The translations under genes were made by a program, and so were the position numbers. From Leifsonia sp. CL147 (GTDB lineage Bacteria > Actinomycetota > Actinomycetes > Actinomycetales > Microbacteriaceae): a DNA stretch of 64,000 bases. Positions 40,592-48,644 of this stretch are shown here, in pieces. The notes under the pieces were generated by a model. The model did not search any database and was not told the origin of the DNA. It saw only the letters and a list, made by a program, of their open reading frames with translations. Position 1 is the first letter of the stretch; every line of letters begins with the position of its first letter. The stretch spans positions 62,001 through 126,000 of the forward strand of contig NZ_FOTM01000010.1 in assembly GCF_900114565.1 (NCBI RefSeq), given 5' to 3'.

Positions 40592-41905
40592 ATGACTCTG
40601 GTCGACCTGACAACTCCCACAGTGCGCAGCAGCCGTCTCGTCGGCCTGCCGGTCGCGATCATCGGGGCGGGCCCGATCGGGCTGGCCGCCGCGGCGAACC
40701 TCGTCGAACGCGGGATCGACTTCGTCGTGTACGAGGCCGGCGAGGATGCAGGGGCGAGCATCCAGAAATGGGCGCACATCAGGTTCTTCTCGCCATGGCG
40801 TCACCTGATCGACCCAGCCTCCCTCCGCCTCCTCGAGGGGACGGGATGGGCGCCGCCCGAGGGGTCGGGTCTGCCGACCGGCGGCGAGTTCGTGGCCTCC
40901 TACCTCCGGCCGCTGTCGAAGCTCGAGGCGATCGACTCCCGCATCCGGTACGGCGCGACCGTGGACGCCGTCAGTCGTGAGGGCATGGACCGGACACGCA
41001 GCGCCGGCCGCGCCGACACCCCGTTCCTGCTGCGTATCGCCGATGCGAACGGCGTGCAGGAGGTCACCGCACGCGCCGTCATCGACGCGTCCGGCACCTA
41101 CCTCACCCCGAACAGGCTCGCCTCGTCCGGTCTCGACCCGCTCGGGCTGCCGGCTGTCGCCGGCCACGTCTCGCACGCCCTCCCCGACGTGCTGGGACGG
41201 GAGCGTCACCGCTTCGCGGGCAAGCGCGTCACCGTCGTCGGCGCCGGCCACTCCGCCGCGAACACGCTGCTGAACCTCGCCGCCCTCAAGCGCGAGGTGC
41301 CCGAGACGCAGATCACGTGGCTCATCCGGAACGCCGGCGCCGTGCGCGTCACGACCTCCGACGACGACGGGCTGGCCGCCCGTGCGGCCATCGGCAAGCG
41401 GGTCGACCGACTGATCGGCACCGGCGGCATCCATCAGCTCGACCGGTTCGAGATCCTCCGCGTCGCCCCCATCCAGGGCGGGGTGCGGTTGATCGGGCAG
41501 CGCGCAGGAGAGGTCGTCGAGCATGACACCGATGTGGTCGTGAACGCCACCGGGTTCCGCCCGAACCTGGACGTGCTGCGTGAGATCCGGCTGGAGCTGG
41601 ACGAGATCGTCGAAGCGCCCGCCCGCCTGGCGCCGCTGATCGACCCGAACGTCCACACCTGCGGCACGGTGGAGCCGCACGGGTTCGCCGAGCTGCAGCA
41701 TCCGGAGCCGGACTTCTTCCTCGCCGGAATGAAGTCCTACGGCCGCGCGCCGACGTTCCTGCTCGCCACCGGCTACGAGCAGGTCCGCTCCATCACTGCC
41801 TACCTCGCCGGAGACATCGCCTCGGCGACGAAGGTGCAGCTGGTCCTCCCCGCCACCGGTGTGTGCTCGACCGGGCCGGCGGGGTCGTCATCGTGCTGCT
41901 CGTAA
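40592..41905 (+). CDS. arsO: ArsO-like FAD-dependent oxidoreductase of the ars operon
   Basis: A 437-residue flavoprotein. VAIIGAGPIGLAAAANLVERG is the FAD motif (given in pieces: VAIIGAGPIG, LAAAANLVERG). VTVVGAGHSAANTLLNLAAL is the second nucleotide site and VNATGFRPNLD the FMO-like ATG motif. This matches putative flavin monooxygenases beside arsR in actinobacteria (ArsO), whose substrate is not settled. The C-terminus CSTGPAGSSSCCS is Cys-rich, possibly a metalloid-binding tail. The ATG at 40592 has GGAGG five bases upstream. The expected efflux pump (ArsB/Acr3) and reductase (ArsC) do not follow; a toxin-antitoxin island does. Confidence 0.78.
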   Translation: MTLVDLTTPTVRSSRLVGLPVAIIGAGPIGLAAAANLVERGIDFVVYEAGEDAGASIQKWAHIRFFSPWRHLIDPASLRLLEGTGWAPPEGSGLPTGGEFVASYLRPLSKLEAIDSRIRYGATVDAVSREGMDRTRSAGRADTPFLLRIADANGVQEVTARAVIDASGTYLTPNRLASSGLDPLGLPAVAGHVSHALPDVLGRERHRFAGKRVTVVGAGHSAANTLLNLAALKREVPETQITWLIRNAGAVRVTTSDDDGLAARAAIGKRVDRLIGTGGIHQLDRFEILRVAPIQGGVRLIGQRAGEVVEHDTDVVVNATGFRPNLDVLREIRLELDEIVEAPARLAPLIDPNVHTCGTVEPHGFAELQHPEPDFFLAGMKSYGRAPTFLLATGYEQVRSITAYLAGDIASATKVQLVLPATGVCSTGPAGSSSCCS

Positions 41906-41982
41906 GGAGACTGCCTTCTCCTGGCCCCATGAAAGGGGCTGCCCGTCGAGGGTGGATGTTCGATTTTTTCGTTTTGCCCGGA

Positions 41983-41988
41983 TACAAT
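41983..41988 (+). promoter_or_regulatory. -10 box of a likely leaderless toxin-antitoxin mRNA
   Basis: TACAAT ends seven bases before the ATG at 41996 and lies in the only AT-rich patch of the region (ATTTTTTCGTTTT). Transcription would begin at or next to the start codon. Confidence 0.65.
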
Positions 41989-41995
41989 GGGCATC

Positions 41996-42523
41996 ATGAG
42001 CACCTCGACCGATACGCCACGCGGTGCCCGCAAGGCACAGACCTACCTCCCCGAGGCCGACGCTCGCGAAGAGCTGCTCGACTTCGCCGAGACGATGCGC
42101 GAGCTGGAGTCCTATCTGGCCCAGAACTCGTCCAAGGCCGCGCTCGTCGATCCGCGCGGCGAGGCTCGCCCGATTCCGGATGAGATCTTCCGCATCCTTG
42201 ACCAGGTCACTAATGCGCTCGCTGCCGGTGAGGGCATCACGGTCGTCCCGCAGGGTATGACCATGACGACGCAGCAAGCCGCGGACTTCCTCGGGATAAG
42301 CCGCCCAACGCTGGTCCGCCTGCTCGAGGCCGGCGACATCGCCTTCGACAAGCCCGGCCGTCATCGCCGCGTCCGGCTGGAGGACCTGGTCGCGTACCAG
42401 GCGAACTTCCGCGCAGAACGCCGCGCTGCTCTGCGCGAGCTCCAGCGCGACACCCTCGGTGCGAAACTGCAGGTCGGCAATGCGACCGAGGTCAAGCGTC
42501 TCGCGGAGTTCGACGCTGAGTGA
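41996..42523 (+). CDS. Excisionase-fold DNA-binding antitoxin
   Basis: A 175-residue protein. The C-terminal half holds a MerR/excisionase-type winged helix: MTMTTQQAADFLGISRPTLVRLLEAGDIAFDKPGRHRRVRLEDLVAYQ. The N-terminal 85 residues are helical and acidic. Such proteins are commonly the antitoxin partner of PIN toxins in actinobacteria. The GTG of the toxin overlaps its TGA (GTGA), so the two are coupled. It likely autoregulates through the promoter at 41983. An ATG at 41987 overlaps the -10 and is less likely. Confidence 0.8.
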   Translation: MSTSTDTPRGARKAQTYLPEADAREELLDFAETMRELESYLAQNSSKAALVDPRGEARPIPDEIFRILDQVTNALAAGEGITVVPQGMTMTTQQAADFLGISRPTLVRLLEAGDIAFDKPGRHRRVRLEDLVAYQANFRAERRAALRELQRDTLGAKLQVGNATEVKRLAEFDAE

Positions 42524-43071
42524 GTTTCCCGGCCTTCTTCGATACCAACGTCCTCTACGGGGCGCTCCTCAATGACTTCATCCTGGAGCTCGCTGACCGA
42601 AGCTTGTTCCGACCGCTTTGGTCGAAAGACGTCCTGTTCGAGCTTGCCAAGAACCTTGTGAAGTACGGTGAGGATCCGGTGCTCGTTGAGAAGCGCGTCG
42701 GCACGATGGAGCGCTACTTCGCCGACGCGATGGTTACGGGCTACGACGACCTTGTGCCGACGATGATGAATGACGAGAAGGACCGGCATGTGCTCGCGGC
42801 CGCGGTTCGCGGCGGCGCCGAGGTGCTGGTCACCTTCAATACAAGGGACTTCCCGCAGGACTCCGTCGAGCCGTTCGACCTCGAAGTCGTGCACCCTGAC
42901 GACTTCCTCTTGGACCAGCTCGACCTTTACCACGCACCTACGCTCCGAGCTCTCGTCGAACTCGTCGAGGGCTACGACTCCCCGGCGATGACCGTGGACC
43001 ACTTTCTGCTCGCGCTCGCCCGGGCGGGCGTACCGAAATTCGTGGACGCCGCCCGCGCCAAGCTCTATTGA
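42520..43071 (+). CDS. PIN-domain toxin
   Basis: A 183-residue PIN-fold ribonuclease. FFDTNVLYG gives the first catalytic Asp, the VLFELAKNL helix the conserved Glu, and NDEKDRHVLAAAVRGGAEVLVTFNTRDF the remaining acidic residues and the T-x-D strand. It is longer than typical VapC (about 130 residues), with a C-terminal helical extension. It probably cleaves RNA when freed from the upstream antitoxin. Start GTG overlaps the antitoxin stop. Confidence 0.85.
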   Translation: MSFPAFFDTNVLYGALLNDFILELADRSLFRPLWSKDVLFELAKNLVKYGEDPVLVEKRVGTMERYFADAMVTGYDDLVPTMMNDEKDRHVLAAAVRGGAEVLVTFNTRDFPQDSVEPFDLEVVHPDDFLLDQLDLYHAPTLRALVELVEGYDSPAMTVDHFLLALARAGVPKFVDAARAKLY

Positions 43072-43174
43072 AGCCAGCGCGACTTACGAGGTTCCGAAGG
43101 TGTGGGCCTCGACCTGCTCGGTCGCTCTACGCAGTACGCGGATGGCCGTCGCGCGAGGTCGTCAGGGTCGATGC

Positions 43175-43990
43175 CTACGTTTGTGCCTCGTTGCCGGACG
43201 CCTCAACGTCGACCTCGTGGAGCAGCGACTGCTGTGCCTCGGGAGTCAGGATCGTCGACCAAAGGATCTCACCTGGTTCGGGCTGTACTTGCAGGTATGG
43301 GCCGGGCTCGGGGAGCCAGTCGTGGACAGTGAGGCCGTCGAATGCCGAGAGTAGGAGCGCGAAGAAGTCGGGGTCGGTTGCTCCGACCGAGCTGATCGCC
43401 AAGTAGACCTGACCGTCATTGAGCATCCTGATACGGACCCGGACGTCGGTGGGACCGTACGTGAATCCGCGGATATCGCCTTCTTGCATCGAGAGTGCGG
43501 CGGCACGCCTGACGAGCGGGGGGACTGCGTTGACGAGTGCAAGAGCCAATTCGGCCTCGAGCCGTTTGATGTCCCATGCTTGCGGCAAGAGGAAGTCTGT
43601 CGAGCAACTATTCGGGCCGGCCGCGTGTGCCTCCGCATCCAGCCTGGAGTAGAAGTCACGTTGAGGAGAGTCGTTCTGTCGCGCGCCCGCCGCTGCCAAC
43701 CACCACCAGGCCTGCCCTGTTTCGAGTGCGGCGCGGGGGCTGTCGTCGACCGCGCCGCGCACGTTGCCCGCTGCGCCACGCCAGGCGCCTGTCTTCACTT
43801 TGAACCAGACTCGGTCTTTCAGCGATAGAACGCGTTCGGCTGAGTTGGCGGCCACCATGTCCGGGATTGCTTGGACGCGCACGACGACGGGATGCTCGAG
43901 TTCACTGAGCGGCACGGCGATCGTGGGGATATCGAGGCGCAGGTCGGACAGTGCCCGCCTGGTCGGGCGGACCGGCGCCGTGTCGGCCAC
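43175..43990 (-). CDS. Unrecognised protein paired with an RHH antitoxin-like protein
   Basis: A 271-residue soluble protein, start GTG at 43990, three bases after the stop of the ribbon-helix-helix gene, so the pair forms an operon. There is no signal peptide or membrane segment. The sequence has an alpha/beta character (LPQAWDIKRLEAELALALVNAVPPLVRRAAAL, VRIRMLNDGQVYLAISSVG), and I recognise no family or catalytic motif. Pairing with an RHH regulator beside another toxin-antitoxin system makes a toxin or a stress effector plausible but unproven. Confidence 0.65.
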   Translation of the reverse strand: MADTAPVRPTRRALSDLRLDIPTIAVPLSELEHPVVVRVQAIPDMVAANSAERVLSLKDRVWFKVKTGAWRGAAGNVRGAVDDSPRAALETGQAWWWLAAAGARQNDSPQRDFYSRLDAEAHAAGPNSCSTDFLLPQAWDIKRLEAELALALVNAVPPLVRRAAALSMQEGDIRGFTYGPTDVRVRIRMLNDGQVYLAISSVGATDPDFFALLLSAFDGLTVHDWLPEPGPYLQVQPEPGEILWSTILTPEAQQSLLHEVDVEASGNEAQT

Positions 43991-43993
43991 GAA

Positions 43994-44257
43994 CTACTCG
44001 GCCGGGAGGCCGCCGAGCTCCTCGAGCTCGGCGGCGCTCATGCCGGTCAGCACCGAGACCGCGGCGGACTTCGACCCATCGAGCCGCGACAGAGACTCCG
44101 TGATCGCTGCATTGAGTTCGTCACGATGCGTTTCGACATACTCGCGGACAGCGTCGCTGACGATGTCCTTCTTCGTGCGACCGAGGAAATGCGCAGCGTC
44201 GCTGATCAGCCGATCGGTGGCCGCATCAACCTTTACAGGGCTCTGGGTGGCGGGCAT
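43994..44257 (-). CDS. Ribbon-helix-helix DNA-binding protein (antitoxin-like)
   Basis: An 87-residue protein. VKVDAATDRLISDAAHFLGRTKKDIVSDAVREYVETHRDEL fits the RHH fold: strand, then two helices with GRTKKDIVSDAVREY. The C-terminal acidic tail (LTGMSAAELEELGG) could wrap a toxin partner. I start it at the ATG at 44257, where the RHH similarity begins. Two AGTAGCC direct repeats lie about 30-45 bp upstream, a typical RHH operator arrangement. The unrecognised 271-residue gene follows. Confidence 0.75.
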   Translation of the reverse strand: MPATQSPVKVDAATDRLISDAAHFLGRTKKDIVSDAVREYVETHRDELNAAITESLSRLDGSKSAAVSVLTGMSAAELEELGGLPAE

Positions 44258-44286
44258 TGTTCCAGTCTCTCGTCGATGGGTACCAA

Positions 44287-44301
44287 AGTAGCCTAGTAGC
44301 C
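44287..44301. promoter_or_regulatory. Direct-repeat operator for the RHH protein
   Basis: AGTAGCC-T-AGTAGCC (44287-44293 and 44295-44301): two heptamers on an 8-bp period. RHH dimers often bind adjacent short repeats cooperatively, so this is a good candidate autoregulation site. Confidence 0.6.
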
Positions 44302-44328
44302 AACGCTCGACAATGGCTGACAGGACTG

Positions 44329-44358
44329 TGGACAAAAGGGATCATCCTGATCTATTTT
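44329..44358 (+). promoter_or_regulatory. Twin promoter 1 (NCS1 transporter)
   Basis: TGGACA (44329-44334), an 18-bp spacer, and TATTTT (44353-44358), followed by CTGTG. The promoter at 46791-46820 has identical hexamers and spacing, with 13 of 18 spacer bases equal. Both spacers contain an inverted TCAT/ATGA-type motif near the -10. Confidence 0.75.
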
Positions 44359-44447
44359 GTTCTGTGTCAGGACGACGAGGCCCCCAGGCGTTCGCCCCCA
44401 GGCTCACCCGTTCCGCAGTCGTATCCCAACACGTTGAAGGAGTACCT

Positions 44448-45938
44448 GTGTCAGAGCAGAGGACGACCACCGGGAGCACTCTCGGACTCGAGGTCCGGTC
44501 CATCGATTACGTCCCGCACCACGAGCGTCACGGCAAGGTGTGGCACATCGGTCCGCTGTGGTTCATGTCCAACGCGCAGATCGCGACCCTCGCCGTCGGT
44601 GTCGTGAGCATCGCAGCCGGCGGGAACCTGATCTGGTCCATGATCGCGATCGTCCTCGGCCTGCTGGTCGGCACGATCTTCATGGCCGCGCACTCCTCGC
44701 AGGGCCCGCAGCTGGGCTTGCCGCAGATGATCCAGTCGCGCCCGCAGTTCGGCTACATCGGCGCGCTGCTGGTGTGGCTCTTCGCGTTCCTGCAGTACGC
44801 CGGCTTCAACGTCTTCAACACGGTCCTCGCCGGCGACTCGCTCACCGGGGCGATCCACGTCGGGCACGGCGCGGATGCGTTCTGGTTCTGGTTGGTCACC
44901 ATCGTCTGCGCGGCGGTCGCCCTCTTCGGCTACGACCTCATCCACAAGGTCGAGCGCTACCTCACCTACGTCACCGTCGTCGTGCTCGCCCTGCTCACGT
45001 TCGCGGCGCTGGTCCACCTGCACCTTCCGGCCGGGTCGTTCGACATCTCGCACTTCAACGCGCTGGCGTTCTTCTCGCAGTTCGGGGTGGTCGCGGGGTA
45101 CCAGATCTCGTGGGCGATCTACGTGTCCGACTACTCGCGCTACCTCCCGGCCGACACCCCGCCGAAGAAGACCTTCCGGTGGACGTTCTGGGGCAGCGCC
45201 ATCGGCGGCGCCTGGATGATCCTGCTCGGCGCGTACCTCGCCGCAGCCGTCAAGGACTTCAACGCCAGCGACCCGGTGGCGGCGATCCGGGACGTCGCCG
45301 ACGGTCTCTTCCCCGGCTTCGGCATCATCGCCCTGCTGGTGATCGCGTTCGGGCTGATGGCGGTCATCGTCCTCAACATGTACGGAGGGTCGCTGACCCT
45401 GATCTCATCGATCGACAGCATCCGCAAGGTGCGGCCGACCCTGAAGGTGCGGGTGATCACGGTCGGCGTCACCGCGGTCATCTCGGGCGTGCTCTCCCTC
45501 TACGCCTCCAGCGACTTCGCGACGGTCTTCGCGGACTTCCTGCTGCTGGTGCTGTACTTCTTCATCCCGTGGACGGCGATCAACCTGACGGACTACTTCA
45601 TCGTGCGCAAGGGCCACTACGCCATCGGCGACATCTTCAAGCCGCACGGGATCTACAAGCGCTGGGGCTGGGCCGGGATCGTCTCGTACCTGGTCGCCTT
45701 CGCCTGCATGGTCCCGTTCTTCAGCATCGGCACGTTCTTCACCGGGTTCATCGCACAGCGCATGGGCGGCGTCGACATCTCGCTGTTCATCGGACTCCCC
45801 GTCGGCGGTGCGCTCTACTGGCTCTTCACCCGCAACCTCGACCTCGCCGCGGAGCGGGCCCTGGCCGAGCAGCAGGCTGCCGACCTCGAGAACGCGGCCC
45901 CGGAGAGCGAGGACCTCGCCGGCGTCATCGTCGACTGA
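44448..45938 (+). CDS. NCS1-family nucleobase/ureide:cation symporter
   Basis: A 496-residue transporter with about 12 hydrophobic segments: WHIGPLWFMSNAQIATLAVG and GPQLGLPQMIQSRPQFGYIGA are typical of NCS1 cytosine/purine/allantoin/hydantoin permeases, as is AINLTDYFIVRKGHYAI. The start is a GTG at 44448 after GAAGGAG. It shares a promoter design with the amidase gene at 46858 and probably a GntR regulator, so the substrate is likely a nitrogen-containing ring or amide that the two amidases act on. The exact compound cannot be read. Confidence 0.85.
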   Translation: MSEQRTTTGSTLGLEVRSIDYVPHHERHGKVWHIGPLWFMSNAQIATLAVGVVSIAAGGNLIWSMIAIVLGLLVGTIFMAAHSSQGPQLGLPQMIQSRPQFGYIGALLVWLFAFLQYAGFNVFNTVLAGDSLTGAIHVGHGADAFWFWLVTIVCAAVALFGYDLIHKVERYLTYVTVVVLALLTFAALVHLHLPAGSFDISHFNALAFFSQFGVVAGYQISWAIYVSDYSRYLPADTPPKKTFRWTFWGSAIGGAWMILLGAYLAAAVKDFNASDPVAAIRDVADGLFPGFGIIALLVIAFGLMAVIVLNMYGGSLTLISSIDSIRKVRPTLKVRVITVGVTAVISGVLSLYASSDFATVFADFLLLVLYFFIPWTAINLTDYFIVRKGHYAIGDIFKPHGIYKRWGWAGIVSYLVAFACMVPFFSIGTFFTGFIAQRMGGVDISLFIGLPVGGALYWLFTRNLDLAAERALAEQQAADLENAAPESEDLAGVIVD

Positions 45939-45969
45939 GTACCGACCGTGGCTCGCGCCGGACGTCCGA

Positions 45970-46767
45970 TCAGCTGTCGGCGTCCGGCGCAGTCGTTCGC
46001 GCTGCGTCCTCGCCCGCCGTGGCGATGCCCATGAACATGGAGCGATGGAGGGTCTGGACGTGCGCCTCCATGATCGCCACCGCAGCCACCGGATCGTGTC
46101 GGCGGAGGGCGTCGACGACCTCCACGTGCTCGGAGTTGACGCCGTGCAGATAGGCGACCGGGTACGGCAGGAAGTACTCGTACAGGGCGTAGAGCGTCGT
46201 GCTGTAGTGCGGGAGGGCCCAGGGCAGGCCGCTCGCGCGGGCGATGGCCAGATGGAGGGCTTCGTCGGCCGCGTGGTAGCCGCTCCAGTCCTCGGCCCGC
46301 GCCGCCTGCTCGACGTAGCGGTCGAGCTCGGCGAGCTGGGCTTCGCTGATGACGAGCGCCGCGTGATGGACGACGGCGCACTCGAGCAGCGTCCGGCGGT
46401 CGATCAGCTCGTGCACCTTCTCGGCGTCGTCCAGGTAGGCGCCGACGGCCGAGACCGCAGACGCTGCTGCGCGCTCCGCCACGAAGGTCCCGCCCGCCCG
46501 GCCTCGCCGCCGGGCGAGGAGCCCGTCGTCAGCCAGGCTCTCCAGTGCCCGGCGAGCGGTGATATCGCTCACCCCGAGCGCTTCGGCGAGCTGGCGGTAA
46601 TTGGGCAGGCGCTCTCCTCGGGCGAGGAGGCCCAGCTCGATCGCGAGCGCGATGCGAGCCCGCACCGTCTCCAGCGCGCTCAGGCGCATGATGCCCGCGA
46701 CGGCCGGGTCCACGAGGGCCGCCACGGCCGTGTCCCCGGCTCCTGAATCGTCCTTCCCCGACGTCAT
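45970..46767 (-). CDS. GntR-family (FCD) regulator
   Basis: A 265-residue regulator. The N-terminal winged helix LGLLARGERLPNYRQLAEALGVSDITARRALESLADDGLL is followed by an all-helical FCD-type domain with HELIDRRTLLECAVVHHAA, YHAADEALHLAIARASG and HVEVVDALRRHDPVAAVAIMEAHV; the metal-binding His pattern is visible. It lies between the transporter (convergent, 31 bp) and the first amidase (divergent, 90 bp), where it most likely controls both copies of the twin promoter in response to their substrate. Confidence 0.87.
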   Translation of the reverse strand: MTSGKDDSGAGDTAVAALVDPAVAGIMRLSALETVRARIALAIELGLLARGERLPNYRQLAEALGVSDITARRALESLADDGLLARRRGRAGGTFVAERAAASAVSAVGAYLDDAEKVHELIDRRTLLECAVVHHAALVISEAQLAELDRYVEQAARAEDWSGYHAADEALHLAIARASGLPWALPHYSTTLYALYEYFLPYPVAYLHGVNSEHVEVVDALRRHDPVAAVAIMEAHVQTLHRSMFMGIATAGEDAARTTAPDADS

Positions 46768-46790
46768 CCCTCCACCCTAACCGCCCCGGG

Positions 46791-46820
46791 TGGACATAAG
46801 CGCTCATAATGATCTATTTT
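46791..46820 (+). promoter_or_regulatory. Twin promoter 2 (amidase operon)
   Basis: TGGACA (46791-46796), an 18-bp spacer with TCAT-A-ATGA (46804-46812), and TATTTT (46815-46820), then GCTGTG. See the matching promoter at 44329-44358. It lies in the divergent region of the GntR gene. Confidence 0.75.
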
Positions 46821-46857
46821 TGCTGTGAGCCGGTCTACGAACGAAGGAGTGAGGACG

Positions 46858-47760
46858 ATGGCACGATTCCTGCAGATCGTGGCGGTCCAGGCGCAGCCGC
46901 TGCCGATCGGGACTCCGCTCGACGTGTTCGCGGACGAGGTGCGCTCGATCGCCGCCGCGCACCCGGGCCCCGCTGTGCGACTCGTCGTCTATCCCGAGCT
47001 GCACCTCTTCGGTCCCGAGCACCGCGCGCCCGCGGACCGCAACCGCCTGCTCGATAGTTCCGCCATCGCTCTGGACACGCCGCTGATCGCCGAGCTCGGC
47101 GCGATCGCGCGGGCGGCGGGCGTCTGGCTCGTTCCCGGAAGCGTGTGCGAGCGCGGACCCGCCGGTGAGCTCTTCAACACGGCGCTCGTCTTCTCGCCGA
47201 CGGGCGAGCTGACCGCGAGCTACCGCAAGGTCTTCCCGTGGCGGCCCTTCGAGCCGTACGTCCCCGGCGGCGAGTTCGTCGTCTTCGACATTCCCGGCAT
47301 CGGACGCCTCGGGCTTTCCATCTGCTACGACGCCTGGTTTCCGGAGGTCACCCGGCACCTCGCCTGGATGGGCGCCGAAGCCGTCGTCAACGTCGTCAAG
47401 ACCACCACGCCGGACCGCGCCCAGGAGGTCGTGCTCGCCCAGTCCAACTCGATCGTCAACCAGACCTTCACCGTGAGCGTCAACTGCGCCGGCCCGATCG
47501 GCGAGGGCCGCAGCCTCATCGTGGACCCCGAGGGCGCGGTCCTCGCAGCCGCTTCGGGCGCAGACCCGGCGATCCTCGTCGAGACGATCGACCTGGATGC
47601 CGTCACCCGCGTGCGCGGGTCCGGAACCGCGGGCTCCAATCGCATGTGGGCCCAGTTCCGGCCGACGGACGCGCCTCTCGAGCTGCCGCTCTACTCCGGC
47701 CGCATCGACCCGGCACGCTGGACGCCGTCCGCCGCCGTCGTCGGGAACGCGACCCGCTGA
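46858..47760 (+). CDS. Carbon-nitrogen hydrolase (nitrilase superfamily), first of two
   Basis: A 300-residue amidase with the catalytic triad in VVYPELHLFG (Glu), YRKVFPWRPFE (Lys) and LSICYDAWFPE (Cys). SSTVNQTFTVSVNCAG-like sequence completes the core. The extended loop WRPFEPYVPGGEF after the Lys recalls aliphatic amidase/formamidase-like branches, but the substrate is unclear. The ATG at 46858 follows GAAGGAG; an in-frame GTG at 46825 lies close to the transcription start and would add 11 residues. The second amidase gene starts 63 bp downstream. Confidence 0.85.
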   Translation: MARFLQIVAVQAQPLPIGTPLDVFADEVRSIAAAHPGPAVRLVVYPELHLFGPEHRAPADRNRLLDSSAIALDTPLIAELGAIARAAGVWLVPGSVCERGPAGELFNTALVFSPTGELTASYRKVFPWRPFEPYVPGGEFVVFDIPGIGRLGLSICYDAWFPEVTRHLAWMGAEAVVNVVKTTTPDRAQEVVLAQSNSIVNQTFTVSVNCAGPIGEGRSLIVDPEGAVLAAASGADPAILVETIDLDAVTRVRGSGTAGSNRMWAQFRPTDAPLELPLYSGRIDPARWTPSAAVVGNATR

Positions 47761-47822
47761 GACCGACGTATGCTTGTCCGCGGCCGTCCGGGCCACGCGA
47801 TCCGGCCGAGAAAGGAGAGACT

Positions 47823-48635
47823 GTGCGCATCACCCTCGCGCAGATCGACTCCGACGACGACATCCAGCGCAACCTCGGGCTCGTCCGCACGGCCGCGGAG
47901 GCGGCAGCCGCGGACAGAGCGGAGCTTGTGGTCTTCCCCGAGTACACCATGTACGAGAAGCGCGCCGTCGACGCGTCCTTCGCCGCCGCGGCCCAGCCCG
48001 TCGACGGGCCCTTCGTGTCCGCGCTCGCGGAGCTGGCCGCCACCCTCCGCATCGCGATCGTCGCCGGCGTCGTCGAGAAGACGGACGCGGATCCGCGACC
48101 GCACAATACGCTGATCGCGGTCGACGGGACCGGCTCGGTCATCGCCCGCTACCGCAAGCTCCATCTGTTCGACTCGTTCGGCTTCCGCGAATCGGAGTGG
48201 ATCGCGCCCGGCGACTCCCTCGAACCCGTCGTCTTCGAGGTCAGTGGCCTGACATTCGGTCTGATGGCCTGCTACGACCTCCGCTTCCCCGAACTGGCCC
48301 GCCGTCTCGCGGACGCCGGCGCTCATGTGGTCCTGGTCTGCGCCTCCTGGGTTCCCGGCCCGGGCAAGGTCGACCAGTGGCGCACGCTGGCGAAGGCCCG
48401 GGCCATCGAGAACACTTGTTTCGTCGCCGCGACCTCGCAGGCCTCCCCGATCTCGATCGGAACGAGCCTCCTGGCCGACCCGTTGGGCGCCGTCCTCGGC
48501 GAGCTCGGCGAGACCCCGGCAACGGCGACCTTCGAGGTGACCACGGCGGACGTCGACGCCGCACGCGAGCGGAATCCCGCTCTTCGGCAGCGTCGGTACA
48601 ACCCGCAGGGACGCGATGGGAGCGTTCTGCTCTGA
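47823..48635 (+). CDS. Carbon-nitrogen hydrolase (nitrilase superfamily), second
   Basis: A 270-residue enzyme with triad Glu in VVFPEYTMYEK, Lys in YRKLHLFDSFGFRES and Cys in LMACYDLRFPEL. This pattern is close to the Nit1/Nit2 and deaminated-glutathione/omega-amidase branch. It starts at a GTG (47823) with AAAGGAGAG upstream. Two dissimilar amidases in tandem after an inducible promoter suggest successive hydrolysis of a diamide, or of a ring-opened ureide. It converges on the LLM monooxygenase with a 9-bp gap. Confidence 0.86.
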   Translation: MRITLAQIDSDDDIQRNLGLVRTAAEAAAADRAELVVFPEYTMYEKRAVDASFAAAAQPVDGPFVSALAELAATLRIAIVAGVVEKTDADPRPHNTLIAVDGTGSVIARYRKLHLFDSFGFRESEWIAPGDSLEPVVFEVSGLTFGLMACYDLRFPELARRLADAGAHVVLVCASWVPGPGKVDQWRTLAKARAIENTCFVAATSQASPISIGTSLLADPLGAVLGELGETPATATFEVTTADVDAARERNPALRQRRYNPQGRDGSVLL

Positions 48636-48644
48636 GGGCCTCCT

